DNA of 52,781 bases from Nostoc sp. RI_552 (GCA_016124525.1 WGNO01000048.1:1-52781), one strand, 5' to 3'. Numbered from the stretch's first letter, positions 26,797 through 37,690 are shown. Notes: generated by a model not told the origin, from the letters alone. Numbers and translations are program-made.

Positions 26797-27769
26797 TGTC
26801 CCAGAAGCCTTACAACCGAATTTAGTCGCTTGGTGGGTAGCAAATCAAGCTAACACCAGCGAGTCTAAATTTGTAAAGTGTCAGGAAATTGACGGGGTAG
26901 ATGACCCTCTCAAGGAGGTAGCCGCCTTTACAGGCGGTAAGCCAAAATGGGAAGGACTACTCCAAACCTTTCAACTGGGAGAAATTCCTACTGTGCAAGA
27001 ACGTTTCCAAGCCGTCCTCAAGCGTCGGTTACAAATCCAAGCTGAAAAGCAGCCTCCTTTATTTCCTTGGGAGTCGCAATTAGTAGAATACCCAGATTTT
27101 GTGGAAGAGCGCTCGCTCGCATTAAGTTCCCACTGGGGATGGATTGCACAGCAGTCCAAGCTGAATCTGCCTATACCTTTGCCAGAGAGAGTTTTCCAAG
27201 AACTATTGGAAAAATGTCAAGGGTTGCTCACATCTTCGCTACCTCTAGGGGCAAAACTAGTTCAGGTAGTTGAGGGCTTGTTTCCCGATGAGTCACAGAC
27301 CATCAATGATTTAGCTGGATTGGTACTGAGAACCACCTATCGTTCTGTGAATACTTTGGATACGATACCTCAAATTGATGACGATTACTCCAATTTACAA
27401 CCACGTCAGCAAATGGCATTGTCATTACTAGCAGCTAAACAAATGCTAGATAATTTGACTCTACCAGTATCATCAGCCAATCCAGTGGTGGAAAGACAAT
27501 GGCTCACTAGCGCAGGTACTCTGACTTTGAGGGTAGAATACCACTCTCAAAATCACCTGACACAGTTGAGTGTTGATTCTAAATTACCTGCTTCAGGTAC
27601 TTTGAAATTGCAAGGCAATGGCAACCTAGCAGTAGCAAAGTCAGCCACTCCGGGAAATTTGAGTGTAGAATTATACTGTAATCAACCAGGTTCAACTTAC
27701 ACTCTAGAAGTTGAGTTTGCAGAACTGGACAAACAGCCTTTGCTGTTCGTCATTAGTTTGAGGATTTAG
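26789..27769 (+). CDS. patU: PatU-like heterocyst pattern protein
   Basis: 326 residues. The ATG at 26789 lies inside the last codons of hetZ (8-base overlap), indicating translational coupling. The N-terminus (MNSVPEALQPNLVAWWVAN) is followed by a helical middle and a C-terminal domain (about 230-326; TLTLRVEYHSQNHLTQLSVD, VELYCNQPGSTYTLEVEFAE) that looks like a beta sandwich. In Nostoc PCC 7120 the corresponding gene is split into patU5 and patU3; here it is a single frame. HetZ and PatU3 interact and help set heterocyst spacing. Named mainly by context. Confidence 0.7.
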   Translation: MNSVPEALQPNLVAWWVANQANTSESKFVKCQEIDGVDDPLKEVAAFTGGKPKWEGLLQTFQLGEIPTVQERFQAVLKRRLQIQAEKQPPLFPWESQLVEYPDFVEERSLALSSHWGWIAQQSKLNLPIPLPERVFQELLEKCQGLLTSSLPLGAKLVQVVEGLFPDESQTINDLAGLVLRTTYRSVNTLDTIPQIDDDYSNLQPRQQMALSLLAAKQMLDNLTLPVSSANPVVERQWLTSAGTLTLRVEYHSQNHLTQLSVDSKLPASGTLKLQGNGNLAVAKSATPGNLSVELYCNQPGSTYTLEVEFAELDKQPLLFVISLRI

Positions 27770-28196
27770 CTGAAATGACCACCCTTAGGGTTTTAAGTTG
27801 ATTGGCATCAATATTTCGGATGGTTATATTGGTTTGGATCTGATGCAATTAACAATTGGTCATTAGGGTTTCTACTTTATTAACAAGCGGTCATTAATTT
27901 TTCTCCGCAACCCACAGCAACAATGACATATGTGAAGATACTAAAATGGGCACGCCTTGCATTCAGGGAGTTCCTTTTTTCTTTTGGGAGGAACTGACAT
28001 AAAAAAATATAAATCAGCAAGCAAGGCAGTCGTACCAATTTGTATCTGTAATTCAAAGAGTCAGACTCTGTTTGGCTTCACACATAATTCTGTTTGTAGC
28101 ATTATTGACTCAAATTACTATTAGTTTACATCCCAAACATTCTGTCAATGCGTCTGAGTAAGTCGGTGGGGAAATTTATAACTATGTAACGGAAAT
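27770..28196. other. Intergenic stretch after patU
   Basis: About 430 A/T-rich bases. A weak inverted repeat AGTTCC/GGAACT at about 27969-27999 may end the hetZ-patU transcript. No gene is recognised. Confidence 0.4.
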
Positions 28197-29225
28197 TTAA
28201 CAATGGTTATTATTGTTAAATTTAATACGTAAACTACTATGTTTTCTTGTTTCTCCCCTAGTATTCACCCCATTTATAACGGCATAAGCAAGGTCTAACT
28301 CGTCCTCAAACATTTGTCCCGATAGCTCATCTTTTTTCAGATGCTGCTACTCCAATTCAGTTGGGTTCATCTCGGAGCAATATTTAGGCAGAAAAAAGAC
28401 GTATAAACCGTGACGTTCTCACTTTGACCACAACTGTTTTACTTCTTGGCATCGGTGTATGGCAATGTTGTCCTGTACTACTACTCTTATACGTCCCAAT
28501 TTTTCCGCCTCTTGGGCTTCATGCTCCATCATTTGGATATAAGATTTGCCATTCACTCCGCCAATAACTAAGCCATAAACAAAGCTGATTAAAGGTTGAA
28601 GAAGCCCAATGTTGAAGAAGCCCAATTATGCTTAATCTGCGTCCACGACGCTTTGTTTGCTCTAAATTTTTTTGCTCACCTCGTTGGTAATATGTATAAC
28701 TTCGCTCACTCCATATACAAAAACCTGATTGGTCCAAATATTTCAGGTCTATTTCTCCCGTAGCAGCAGACAATTCCAACATATCTAAGTCTGCTTCCTT
28801 ATTTTCTCTAGTTTTCGGGTCTTGTTTTCCTTTGTGGCTCTTTCTGGCTCGTTTCCAAATGACCCCCTTTTTTTGAGTACCCGTCCTAACCTATCGGGGG
28901 TCATTTCAATTTGGCGTTCACTGTTGAGTTTTTCAGCTAGTTGAGGGCTGTTATATGTTCGCGGTTCTTGTTTCAAGCATTCTTCCAGATAAACTATGTC
29001 TTGTTCTGTGTACTTGGTTTTTCCACCTCTACCTGGTAATTCCCAAAGTCCGTCCAGCCGTAGTTTCTGCCATTTATGCAATACTTCTCTGATTGTTTGT
29101 GGAGTCCAATTAAAATGATTTGCTATTTTTTCTACGTACCAGCCATGTGCATTTAACCTCACTACCTCTGCTCGGTCTTTGACTTTCTGTGGCACATCAT
29201 CCACAGTTCCCAGTTTTAACAGCAT
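28197..29225 (-). pseudogene. IS630-family transposase, decayed
   Basis: The whole transposase of about 340 codons can be followed. The helix-turn-helix N-terminus is VRLNAHGWYVEKIANHFNWT and LPGRGGKTKYTEQDI. After a frameshift near 28800-28815 comes the first catalytic Asp region GEIDLKYLDQSGFCIWSE. A 16-base tandem duplication (28595-28610 and 28611-28626) shifts the frame again. The second Asp region is IRVVVQDN, and the third catalytic position is CSEMNPTELE. Two in-frame stops (TGA after QLWSK, TAG after PTELE) stand where Trp is expected. The frame ends at TAA, 28197-28199. DDE chemistry is lost. Confidence 0.9.
28595..28626. repeat. 16-base tandem duplication inside the IS630 gene
   Basis: GTTGAAGAAGCCCAAT occurs twice in direct succession. 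Removing one copy restores the frame SIIGLLQPLISFVYGLV, so the duplication is one of the inactivating events. Confidence 0.95.
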
Positions 29226-29544
29226 TTCGTCTTGCTTACGAGTTTAAAATACCCTCAAACGAGCGCCCATATGTCTATCACCTTGGTAGATGTCTTCTCC
29301 GTATTTACTTGTCTTTACATAGGTTGCTTTTTTCACGCTGACTTACTTACAACATCCCTTTGTTTATATTTTCACTGTTTAACTTATCCAGGATCAATCA
29401 GCTTTGACTTCTACCTATGGGTCGTTACTGGTGGCAAAATGTCCGGGGATCAGGGTCAACAGCAGTGGGAAATGGAATTTCCTTGAGGGTAATTAACTAG
29501 CTGCTGATTTGCTCACCTTCCCTTACTAATGCTATGCCTCACTC
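29226..29544. other. Spacer between two IS fossils
   Basis: About 320 bases. It is open in one plus-strand frame, but the product is unrecognisable and Cys/Phe-rich; it is probably mobile-element or spacer debris. Confidence 0.4.
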
Positions 29545-29673
29545 ATGGCATATATACCACTTAGTAAAGCCATCAAGTTTCTGGGGTTGCACCCTAACAC
29601 ATTGAGGAGATATGGTGCGGTGTTTATTTGTGTCGGCAAGCTTTTTCTGTGGTCAACCAATACTGACATTTAA
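29545..29673 (+). pseudogene. IS607 resolvase N-terminal fragment
   Basis: Starting at the ATG at 29545, the frame reads MAYIPLSKAIKFLGLHPNTL and RRY, the MerR-type DNA-binding start of IS607 TnpA. It then becomes unrelated sequence and stops at 29671-29673. The serine recombinase domain is entirely missing. Confidence 0.75.
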
Positions 29674-29685
29674 ACCATACAACCA

Positions 29686-29883
29686 GTGTACCACTCACTA
29701 AAAAAGAGTGATGATTATAAAACTTTGCCCAGTAAAGTTGGCCAACTGGTCTTCAAGCAAGTAGATAAATGGTTTAAACCCTATCAAGAAGCCAAGAAAA
29801 AATATAGTTTAAACCCAGGCAAGTTTTTAGGTGAGCCAAAATTACCTAAATACAAAAACAAGCAAAAAGGGCGAAATTTTTAG
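29686..29883 (+). pseudogene. IS607-type tnpB fragment
   Basis: YHSLKKSDDYKTLPSKVGQL, VFKQVDKWFKPYQEAKKKY and FLGEPKLPKYKNKQKGRN correspond to the N-terminal third (about residues 50-115) of IS607 TnpB. The frame ends at a stop right after GRNF, and no RuvC domain remains before rnc. Together with the resolvase fragment just upstream it is one collapsed IS607 element. Confidence 0.8.
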
Positions 29884-29936
29884 GAAATATCTCGTCCCTA
29901 TCAGTTACCCTGGCTACCTATGTCACCAAATTTGTG

Positions 29937-30617
29937 CTAAATCAAACCTTGTTTTTTCAGCATGGATAATGCATTTTCGGCAGCTTGTTTTTCAGCTTCC
30001 TTCTTACCACGACCTTTTCCTGTGCCATAAAGCTGGTTACCAACCAAAACCTTAGCCAGATATTCTGGAGCATGATCCTCACCTCCGATTCGTTTGGTGT
30101 CATACTTAGGTAATAAAGAACCAAAATTTACCTGTACCCACTCTTGCAATTGATTTTTTGACTGGACTTGAGAACGGATTTCCATAATTGCTGGAGGGAC
30201 AGAGTTAAATAAATCTTCAATAACAGGGCGAATTTTTTCAATCTTCCGGTCACGATCTAAATAATAGGCTCCCACCACTGATTCAAAAGTGCTACTTAAT
30301 AAATTAGGGCTCTTACGTCCTCCATCTAGCATTGCTCCTCTTCCCAAGCGCATTCTGGAGTCTAAACCAACTTCAATGGCAAATTTAGCCAATTGCTTTT
30401 CATCCACTAGCGCCGATCTTCGGCGCGTCATTTCATCTTCTCCCATTTCTTGATAGCGAGTATAAAGATACTCACCACTGATGAAAGTCAGCAGGGCATC
30501 ACCTAAAAACTCCAAGCGCTCATTATGCTTTTCACCAGGATGTTCATTAGCATAGGAACGGTGAGTCAACGCTTGCCGCAAGAGAGCTTCGTTGTAAAAA
30601 TTTAACAATTCATGCAT
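29937..30617 (-). CDS. rnc: Ribonuclease III
   Basis: Cuts double-stranded RNA in rRNA processing and mRNA turnover. 226 residues. The endonuclease domain has the signature HNERLEFLGDALLTFISGEY (metal-binding Glu and Asp, about residues 31-50) and the second acidic pair in STFESVVGAYYLDRD. The dsRNA-binding domain (about 153-223) has NQLQEWVQVNF, GTGKGRGKKEAEKQAAENAL and ends MLKKQGLI. The length is normal for a cyanobacterial enzyme. The ATG at 30617 lies within a short upstream open frame. Confidence 0.95.
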   Translation of the reverse strand: MHELLNFYNEALLRQALTHRSYANEHPGEKHNERLEFLGDALLTFISGEYLYTRYQEMGEDEMTRRRSALVDEKQLAKFAIEVGLDSRMRLGRGAMLDGGRKSPNLLSSTFESVVGAYYLDRDRKIEKIRPVIEDLFNSVPPAIMEIRSQVQSKNQLQEWVQVNFGSLLPKYDTKRIGGEDHAPEYLAKVLVGNQLYGTGKGRGKKEAEKQAAENALSMLKKQGLI

Positions 30618-30805
30618 TTCTTGTCTGTTTCTTGACTCTTTTTGATGTAAAATGTTAGCATCAAGTGCTTATTAATATCAAATTCAGAATACTGTTGAGT
30701 TGGCCTAAAAAAACAGAATTCGTGTGTTGATACTGTGAATCCCTGGCTTGTACTTTTCTCGTCGTATTGAGCAGTTACAATCACCCTCTTAACCTTACTC
30801 CTCAT
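30602..30805 (-). CDS. Possible small protein upstream of rnc
   Basis: 67 codons, overlapping the rnc start by 16 bases, with GGAG six bases before the ATG at 30805. The product (MRSKVKRVIVTAQYDEKSTS) is not recognised. The good ribosome-binding site and the overlap would fit translational coupling to rnc, but the frame is short and has no family support. Confidence 0.25.
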   Translation of the reverse strand: MRSKVKRVIVTAQYDEKSTSQGFTVSTHEFCFFRPTQQYSEFDINKHLMLTFYIKKSQETDKKCMNC

Positions 30806-31425
30806 CTATAGCTCCGGCAGTTTCCCAATTCTCAACAACGGCCACAGTCAAGACTATTGAAGCGTTTGGTCGATTTTTCATAATTGCCTCTGATGAAGTT
30901 GATACCTGAGGACAACCATAAGTACTCACATATCATATCCTGCCAACTCAAAACCGGCAGTAAGTCTCAATGCTAAAAACAAGATCAAAGTCTAAATATT
31001 AACAAAACATTAGAATTATTTTCGGCTTGAGAACTGCTTTGATGTCAAATATGACATGGTTGTTATCTCTTTGCCAAGGGTATTGAGTAATTGGGTGATG
31101 TGTAGGTCAAGGAAACCATTTTTGCTGATGACTGATGACGGCCTCTTGTAAAGAAAGAGTCATTGCATCTGGTTTTAATCTCAACTCAACTTAAAATAAT
31201 TTAACATCAGTTCATTAGTCAGTTGATTAGATTGTATTTTTACGATTTTGCATACATCTTGGGGCATATTTTAATAATATTCAGCTATTTATTAGCTAAA
31301 AAAACCATTTGTCAATTAAAAACTCAGGCTGGCTGGATTTAAAGCGTTGTAACTCCTGTTTTTTGGCGATAACATGGAATAATTACTTTACGAGATTGTC
31401 ACACCACATTCGGTGTCAGTTTTTT
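30806..31425. other. Intergenic region between rnc and remA
   Basis: About 620 A/T-rich bases holding the divergent promoters of rnc (minus) and remA (plus). No RNA or gene is recognised. Confidence 0.4.
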
Positions 31426-31692
31426 ATGGAAATACAATTAATTAACATTGGTTTCGGAAACATCGTCTCTGCCAACCGAGTGGTTGCCATCGTCAGTCCA
31501 GAGTCTGCGCCCATCAAACGCATCATTACCGATGCACGGGACAGAGGTCAACTAGTAGATGCAACTTACGGTCGTCGGACAAGGGCTGTGATTATCACCG
31601 ATTCCAGCCACGTAATCCTTTCGGCAATTCAACCGGAAACAGTAGCGAATAGGTTTGTCATTTCCCGAGACCATCACAGTGTAGATAACTGA
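31426..31692 (+). CDS. remA: RemA-family (DUF370) regulator
   Basis: 88 residues from the ATG at 31426 ([20 protein letters not shown]), the conserved family start; longer in-frame extensions upstream are not part of the family. [20 protein letters not shown] and [15 protein letters not shown] are typical DUF370 motifs. In Bacillus RemA is a DNA-binding activator of biofilm matrix genes; in cyanobacteria the role is not established. The gene sits 175 bases upstream of gmk, a linkage common in many bacteria. Confidence 0.9.
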   Translation: MEIQLINIGFGNIVSANRVVAIVSPESAPIKRIITDARDRGQLVDATYGRRTRAVIITDSSHVILSAIQPETVANRFVISRDHHSVDN

Positions 31693-31867
31693 TTGCACAT
31701 GGGTCAATAACCCTACCCTACTTGCATCACATCGGCGGTACGATGTGAATTAGACAAGTTTTCTGTCACTCGTGCTACACATTCGTTGGTCAAAGGTTCC
31801 TCTGATAACGAAAACACAGCTAATGATTCAGGAATAATGTTTACTAATTAATTCTCAGTTTAAACGG

Positions 31868-32467
31868 ATGATGCAAGTTTTACCTATCCAAAGTGATGCT
31901 CACACAAAAGAAAGCCCCTCTCCCGGTAGGCTAATTGTTTTAACTGGCCCCAGTGGAGTCGGTAAAGGCACTCTAATGCAAGAGCTGTTAAAACGTCATC
32001 CGGAACTTTACTATTCTGTATCCGCGACGACTCGTTCTCCTCGTCCAGGAGAAATTAACGGCCAAAATTATTACTTTATTAGCCGCAGTAAGTTTGAACA
32101 ATTAGTTGCCCAAGGTGAATTCTTGGAATGGGCAGAATTTGCTGGTAATTATTACGGCACGCCCCGCGAAGCTGTGCTGAACCAAGTTCAATCTGGCAAG
32201 TTGGTGGTGCTGGAAATTGAATTAGAAGGAGCAAGACAAATCCGTACTTCTTTCCATGGCACTCTCAGCATTTTCATTTTACCGCCTTCTCTGAATGAAT
32301 TAGAAAGCCGTATACGTGGACGCGCCCAAGATTCTGAAGATGCGATCGCTCGTCGCCTGTGCCGCGCCCAAGAAGAAATTCAGGCCGCAGACGAATTTGA
32401 TGTTCAAATCGTTAATGACGATCTACACAATGCTCTCAACGCTATAGAAGCAACTTTATTTGGATAG
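31868..32467 (+). CDS. gmk: Guanylate kinase
   Basis: Phosphorylates GMP to GDP with ATP. 199 residues: P-loop [18 protein letters not shown] (about residues 24-41), GMP-binding [39 protein letters not shown], and [12 protein letters not shown]. The N-terminal 20 residues are a variable extension; ATG codons at 31868 and 31871 are equally possible. It follows remA on the same strand and is followed by a hairpin terminator. Confidence 0.95.
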   Translation: MMQVLPIQSDAHTKESPSPGRLIVLTGPSGVGKGTLMQELLKRHPELYYSVSATTRSPRPGEINGQNYYFISRSKFEQLVAQGEFLEWAEFAGNYYGTPREAVLNQVQSGKLVVLEIELEGARQIRTSFHGTLSIFILPPSLNELESRIRGRAQDSEDAIARRLCRAQEEIQAADEFDVQIVNDDLHNALNAIEATLFG

Positions 32468-32630
32468 TTCAAACTTTTGATAGTAATACTATTTCTCTAT
32501 GTCCTTTGCCTCCCTTGTGGTTAGTTCCAGGCTACACTGGGCTTTGCTAACACCTAGTCGGCGATTTGGGCTACGCCGCGTAAGCTACCACAGGGAATTG
32601 ATACTAAGCATTTTTCACGCCAAACTCAAA

Positions 32631-32669
32631 AGGACACAAACCAAGAGCAGAGCTTTTCGTTTGTGTCCT
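32631..32669. terminator. Bidirectional hairpin between gmk and psaL
   Basis: AGGACACAAA (32631-32640) pairs perfectly with TTTGTGTCCT (32660-32669). It lies between the convergent gmk and psaL genes and can serve both. Confidence 0.6.
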
Positions 32670-32762
32670 GAGAATAAAAACAGGGCATTGAGCCCGGGTA
32701 ATACTCAACCATAAATAAGCAGGTATTACGAAAGCTGAATGCCTAATTAATAAAAAATGAAA

Positions 32763-33284
32763 TCAACCAAACAGAGCTTGAATGAGTCCCAAATTGCTAG
32801 TCAAGAAATAAGCGACAACTGCACCGCCAATGCCACCAATTAAGAAAGAACTGGCAAAATTGTTCCAGCTTTCTTTGGAGTTGAAAGCATCGACAGGTGG
32901 GTTCGGAACAGTTACGCTGGCAACTGCTTTGGAAGGATTGCTATTGGCATACAAGGATAGGCAGGCAGTAAGAATCACAACCAAGCCAACAGATCCCAAT
33001 AACCCAGCTAAATTAGCATTAGGGGCATTACGTAGAGGACCGAGTTTAGCGAAGGGCCCAAATAGCAAGTAACCATGAGCCATGCCAACTTCTAGCCCAC
33101 GTCTAGAAGGATTAAGACCTTGACGATAAGCGGGCAAGTTATTAATGAACCACTTAACCAAGGGAGAAGAATTAATGGGGGTTTCTAGGTTGCCTAGCTG
33201 GGGATCACGTCCGGCTGGAGAAACAACCTCGCGATTTCTTGGATCGCTGGGGAGACTTTTTGATGAATTTACTGCTTGGTTCAT
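32763..33284 (-). CDS. psaL: Photosystem I reaction centre subunit XI
   Basis: 173 residues; three membrane helices. PQLGNLETPINSSPLVKWFI, NPSRRGLEVGMAHGYLLFGP and FAKLGPLRNAPNANLAGLLG are the conserved N-terminal half. ILTACLSLYAN and GGIGGAVVAYFLTSNLGLIQ form later helices. PsaL holds photosystem I trimers, or tetramers in many heterocyst formers, together in the thylakoid. It follows psaF and psaJ on the same strand, separated from psaJ by a perfect palindrome. Confidence 0.97.
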   Translation of the reverse strand: MNQAVNSSKSLPSDPRNREVVSPAGRDPQLGNLETPINSSPLVKWFINNLPAYRQGLNPSRRGLEVGMAHGYLLFGPFAKLGPLRNAPNANLAGLLGSVGLVVILTACLSLYANSNPSKAVASVTVPNPPVDAFNSKESWNNFASSFLIGGIGGAVVAYFLTSNLGLIQALFG

Positions 33285-33404
33285 ATTTTGTCTTTGCCTT
33301 TAAATTAAAGTGGTGGCATTTTTATATTATTAATAATAATTGTAGCTAAAAATGTTTTTTGCTTTAGAAGTTAAAAAAAATTAATTTACTTACTTTGATT
33401 AAAT

Positions 33405-33432
33405 AATGAAACTCCTAATTAGGAGTTTCATT
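33405..33432. terminator. Perfect 28-base palindrome between psaJ and psaL
   Basis: AATGAAACTCCTAA followed by its exact reverse complement. In RNA the middle cannot close a tight loop, leaving about a 12-pair stem. It lies about 95 bases after the psaJ stop and about 120 before the psaL start, so it probably ends or attenuates psaF-psaJ transcription. Confidence 0.6.
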
Positions 33433-33525
33433 AGCTATATTTGCTGATAATTGGAGTGATAATTTCGCCTGATTGGACGGAGAAATTCAACTGTACAACA
33501 TTCAGCAGAAAATTCTATTTTCTAC

Positions 33526-33675
33526 CTATGGCAGTGGGTGGAAAAGTAGGTCAGGGAAAAAGCGGTTAAATTCAATTAAAATCCCTGCCGTAATGGTTAG
33601 CCAAATAGTAGCTGCCACGGGAGCTGTAGAAATAAATTTGATGAAATAGGATGATTGATCCTCTTTATCTGCCAT
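33526..33675 (-). CDS. psaJ: Photosystem I reaction centre subunit IX
   Basis: 49 residues from the ATG at 33673-33675 (read on the minus strand) to TAG at 33526-33528. The sequence is [20 protein letters not shown], then [20 protein letters not shown], then PDLLFHPLP. One membrane helix, typical PsaJ length and the conserved ending FPDLLFHPL. PsaJ sits at the edge of photosystem I next to PsaF. It lies 40 bases after psaF, the usual psaFJ operon. Confidence 0.97.
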   Translation of the reverse strand: MADKEDQSSYFIKFISTAPVAATIWLTITAGILIEFNRFFPDLLFHPLP

Positions 33676-33715
33676 GAATTTAGTCTCCAAAACAAATGAA
33701 TTAAGTGAGGAAGAA

Positions 33716-34210
33716 TTAACGCGGGGAAACAGTGATTTCTGAATCTTTAGCAGTTAATTCGCCTGAAAGGAATTCTTTGAGGGCTGCTACAGGCCAAGCA
33801 AAGCCTGTGGTGATAATGGGTAGTGCCAAACCAAGGTCGATTTGGATTTCTTTTGCTTCGGTATCGGATTCCTTTTTGATTGCTTGCAAGTAGGCGCGAC
33901 CTACCCAGCCAATCCAACCAGCAATATACAAAAAGAGAATGCTGGGAATTAGGAAATCACCAGCCCGGTCAAGACGACCATCTACAATCAAGTGAGGGTA
34001 ACCTTCAGGTCCACATAATGCTTGAGAATAACGCTCAAACCGCTTTTTACCCGATTCAGGATCAGCGGTGGTGTTGCGGGCATTTTTTGCTAGCTCTTGA
34101 AAGGCGGAAGAGTCTTTACAGGGTACCAAGTCAGCCCCAAGCGCTTGGGCAGGGGGAGCAAAATTGGACCAAAGACAAATCGCTAAAATCAAAGCAAACA
34201 ATCGTCTCAT
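33716..34210 (-). CDS. psaF: Photosystem I subunit III (plastocyanin docking)
   Basis: 164 residues from the ATG at 34210 ([20 protein letters not shown]). The signal peptide ends near [11 protein letters not shown], giving the lumenal N-terminus of mature Psa[21 protein letters not shown] and [20 protein letters not shown] carry the conserved Cys pair. [20 protein letters not shown] is the membrane helix. An upstream ATG at 34273 would add 21 residues before the signal peptide. First gene of psaF-psaJ. Confidence 0.96.
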   Translation of the reverse strand: MRRLFALILAICLWSNFAPPAQALGADLVPCKDSSAFQELAKNARNTTADPESGKKRFERYSQALCGPEGYPHLIVDGRLDRAGDFLIPSILFLYIAGWIGWVGRAYLQAIKKESDTEAKEIQIDLGLALPIITTGFAWPVAALKEFLSGELTAKDSEITVSPR

Positions 34211-34387
34211 AGATTTGTTTCCTTTTATTACAAAACGAAAAGTTTCTTGTACAAAACGAAGCGGCTTGTACATTTCTTTATTTCCATAACTAGCAAGTAA
34301 TCATACTCTTGGCTGGGAATTGAGTAAAGTTTAAGTAAATAAAAGTTAAAGCTTCTCAAACAAATCGTTACTTAACACAAACCTACA

Positions 34388-35431
34388 ATGGCAACTGTTT
34401 TAGCAATAGAAACCAGCTGCGATGAAACTGCCGTCGCAATTGTGAACAAACGTCAAGTTTATAGCAGTATCGTAGCTTCGCAAATCCTAGTTCATGGTCA
34501 ATATGGCGGGGTAGTGCCAGAGGTGGCATCCCGTCAGCATTTAGAAACAATCAATGAAGCGATCGCTCAGGCTTTACAGCAAGCCAAACTAGACTGGGAT
34601 CAAATAGATGGCATTGCGGCCACCTGCGCTCCTGGACTGGTAGGAGCACTTTTGGTGGGGTTAACTGCGGCTAAAACTTTAGCGGTGTTACACAATAAAC
34701 CTTTTTTGGGAGTGCATCACCTCGAAGGTCATATTTACGCGACTTATTTGAGCGAGCCAACTTTAGATCCCCCATTTCTTAGCTTACTCGTTTCCGGTGG
34801 ACATACAAGCTTGATTTACGTTAAAGATTGTGGTGGTTACGAAACCTTAGGAGAAACTCGTGATGATGCGGCAGGTGAAGCCTTTGATAAAGTAGCGCGG
34901 TTGTTAAAGTTGGGTTATCCCGGGGGACCTGTCATTGACCAACTGGCACAAACAGGTAATCCCCGCGCCTTTACTTTGCCAGAAGGTAAAATTTCTTTAC
35001 CGGGTGGGGGATATCATCCCTATGACAACAGTTTTAGCGGCTTAAAAACGGCAGTACTGCGCTTAATGCAGGAATTAGAGAAAAGTGAAGAACCAGTGCC
35101 GGTGGCTGATTTAGCAGCTAGCTTTCAAGAAACCGTAGCCCAGTCTCTTACTAAAAGAGCGATCGCCTGTGCCCTCGATTATAATCTCAACACCATTGCC
35201 GTTGGTGGAGGGGTAGCAGCGAACAGCAGCCTGAGAAAAATCTTACGGGCATCTGCCGCGGAGCATAACTTGGGAGTTTTGTTCCCACCTCTAAAATACT
35301 GTACTGATAACGCTGCCATGATTGCGTGCGCCGCCTCTCATCACCTATCACTTGGTCATACATCATCTTTGACTTTGGGTGTTGAGTCTAGGTTGCCACT
35401 CAGCCAGGTAATGAAATTGTATATTTCGTAA
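34388..35431 (+). CDS. tsaD: tRNA N6-threonylcarbamoyladenosine transferase
   Basis: Transfers the threonylcarbamoyl group to A37 of ANN-decoding tRNAs. 347 residues: [30 protein letters not shown] (metal His region), [15 protein letters not shown] (metal-binding HxxxH), [32 protein letters not shown] and [17 protein letters not shown]-type ATPase fold. The window also holds tsaC (40548), the enzyme for the preceding step. It is divergent from psaF. Confidence 0.97.
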   Translation: MATVLAIETSCDETAVAIVNKRQVYSSIVASQILVHGQYGGVVPEVASRQHLETINEAIAQALQQAKLDWDQIDGIAATCAPGLVGALLVGLTAAKTLAVLHNKPFLGVHHLEGHIYATYLSEPTLDPPFLSLLVSGGHTSLIYVKDCGGYETLGETRDDAAGEAFDKVARLLKLGYPGGPVIDQLAQTGNPRAFTLPEGKISLPGGGYHPYDNSFSGLKTAVLRLMQELEKSEEPVPVADLAASFQETVAQSLTKRAIACALDYNLNTIAVGGGVAANSSLRKILRASAAEHNLGVLFPPLKYCTDNAAMIACAASHHLSLGHTSSLTLGVESRLPLSQVMKLYIS

Positions 35432-35557
35432 TTCGTAATTAGTTGACACCCAGGGAATGTACAAGGGCGGTTTCCCCTGGGGTAACCTTCTAGGGTGAGA
35501 TGAAGGATGGGGTTACCGTGACTATGAATAAATATGAAAAAATCTGAAAAATTACCA

Positions 35558-36460
35558 TCAACCATTAACTATTGACCTGATGTGAGCAGCAACTGCATCT
35601 GGCTGTTCTAACATTGCCAAGTGACCACAGTCAGAAATTTCAATGACATTGTCGCCAGTATACTGAAAAAGTCGATGGAAACTAGCTAAATGGCGAACAT
35701 ACTTCGGTTCCATAACTTTGTCATCAGTACCAGCTAAAAAATAAACTGGCTGCTGCAATTCAGATACTAAATGAGGTAAACGGTTGATTTCTTCCTCGGT
35801 TGTGGAGTCTAGCAATGTTCCCAATGCAGCTTCTGGGTCAGCCATCACAAAATCAATTACTCGCTGACGGGCCCAATAACGATCTAGTGGACGAGCTACA
35901 CTCGCTCTGCTAAACAACAAATCAATTAAAGGCAGATGAGATAGCCACCGCGGGCGCACCTGCAAAAATCTTTGACCAGCTGAACGAAACCGCTCAAAGG
36001 CTTCTTTGAGATAAATACCACCACCTGCGTTGATACATATAACTCCTTTAACAGATTCAGGTATTTGAGCCGCTGCCCAAAGCGCGATTGTACCTCCCAA
36101 GGAATGCCCAATCAGCCAAGCACTAGTAATATTCATCTGTTCGAGAAGGGCGGCTAAATCCTGAGCATAAACAGCTGGTGTATAAATAGAGTCAAAAGGT
36201 AAACTCAATTGATCATTAGAAGTCAAGTTAACAGAACCTTCTGCCTGATTAAAATCTGCTTCTGGGCGAGATTTCGATTCACCAAAACCGCGCAGATCAT
36301 AAGACAGGCACTGCAAATCAGCTGACAGTCGGGAAATTACAGGCTGCCAATACCCACGACTGTTGAGCCAACCGTGAATAAACACTAAAGTATGGGGATA
36401 GGAAGTGGGAGCTGTTAGTTCGTATGCGTGTGGAACGCCCAAAATTTCAATGGTTGCCAT
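35558..36460 (-). CDS. Alpha/beta hydrolase
   Basis: 300 residues, alpha/beta hydrolase fold. The oxyanion region is HTLVFIHGWLNSRGYWQPVI, the nucleophile elbow GHSLGG (about residues 118-123), the acid in AGTDDKVMEPKY and the His in DCGHLAMLEQPDAVA. The catalytic Ser, Asp and His all appear present. The substrate cannot be told from sequence. A monocistronic unit convergent with tsaD. Confidence 0.88.
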   Translation of the reverse strand: MATIEILGVPHAYELTAPTSYPHTLVFIHGWLNSRGYWQPVISRLSADLQCLSYDLRGFGESKSRPEADFNQAEGSVNLTSNDQLSLPFDSIYTPAVYAQDLAALLEQMNITSAWLIGHSLGGTIALWAAAQIPESVKGVICINAGGGIYLKEAFERFRSAGQRFLQVRPRWLSHLPLIDLLFSRASVARPLDRYWARQRVIDFVMADPEAALGTLLDSTTEEEINRLPHLVSELQQPVYFLAGTDDKVMEPKYVRHLASFHRLFQYTGDNVIEISDCGHLAMLEQPDAVAAHIRSIVNG

Positions 36461-37625
<1,165 letters not shown>

Positions 37626-37654
37626 TGTTGAACAAAAAGTTCTGTTGGCGAAAA

Positions 37655-37690
37655 TTTGGGGTTAAAACCCCGTCCTCCTAGGACGGCTTT
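37655..37690. repeat. Hairpins of mobile-element-end type
   Basis: GGGGTTAAAACCCC is followed by CCGTCC-TCCTA-GGACGG. Such paired hairpins occur at IS200/IS605-type ends in cyanobacteria. It could equally be the terminator of the GNAT gene, whose stop is 33 bases upstream. Confidence 0.35.

Noticed and set aside
29232..29486. 84-codon open frame on the plus strand
   Set aside because: The product is Cys/Phe-rich without family resemblance and lies between two IS fossils; no convincing ribosome-binding site.
32499..32714. 71-codon frame after gmk
   Set aside because: Arg/Ser-rich translation of spacer that contains the hairpin terminator and a GGCTACGCCGCG-type repeat; no family support.
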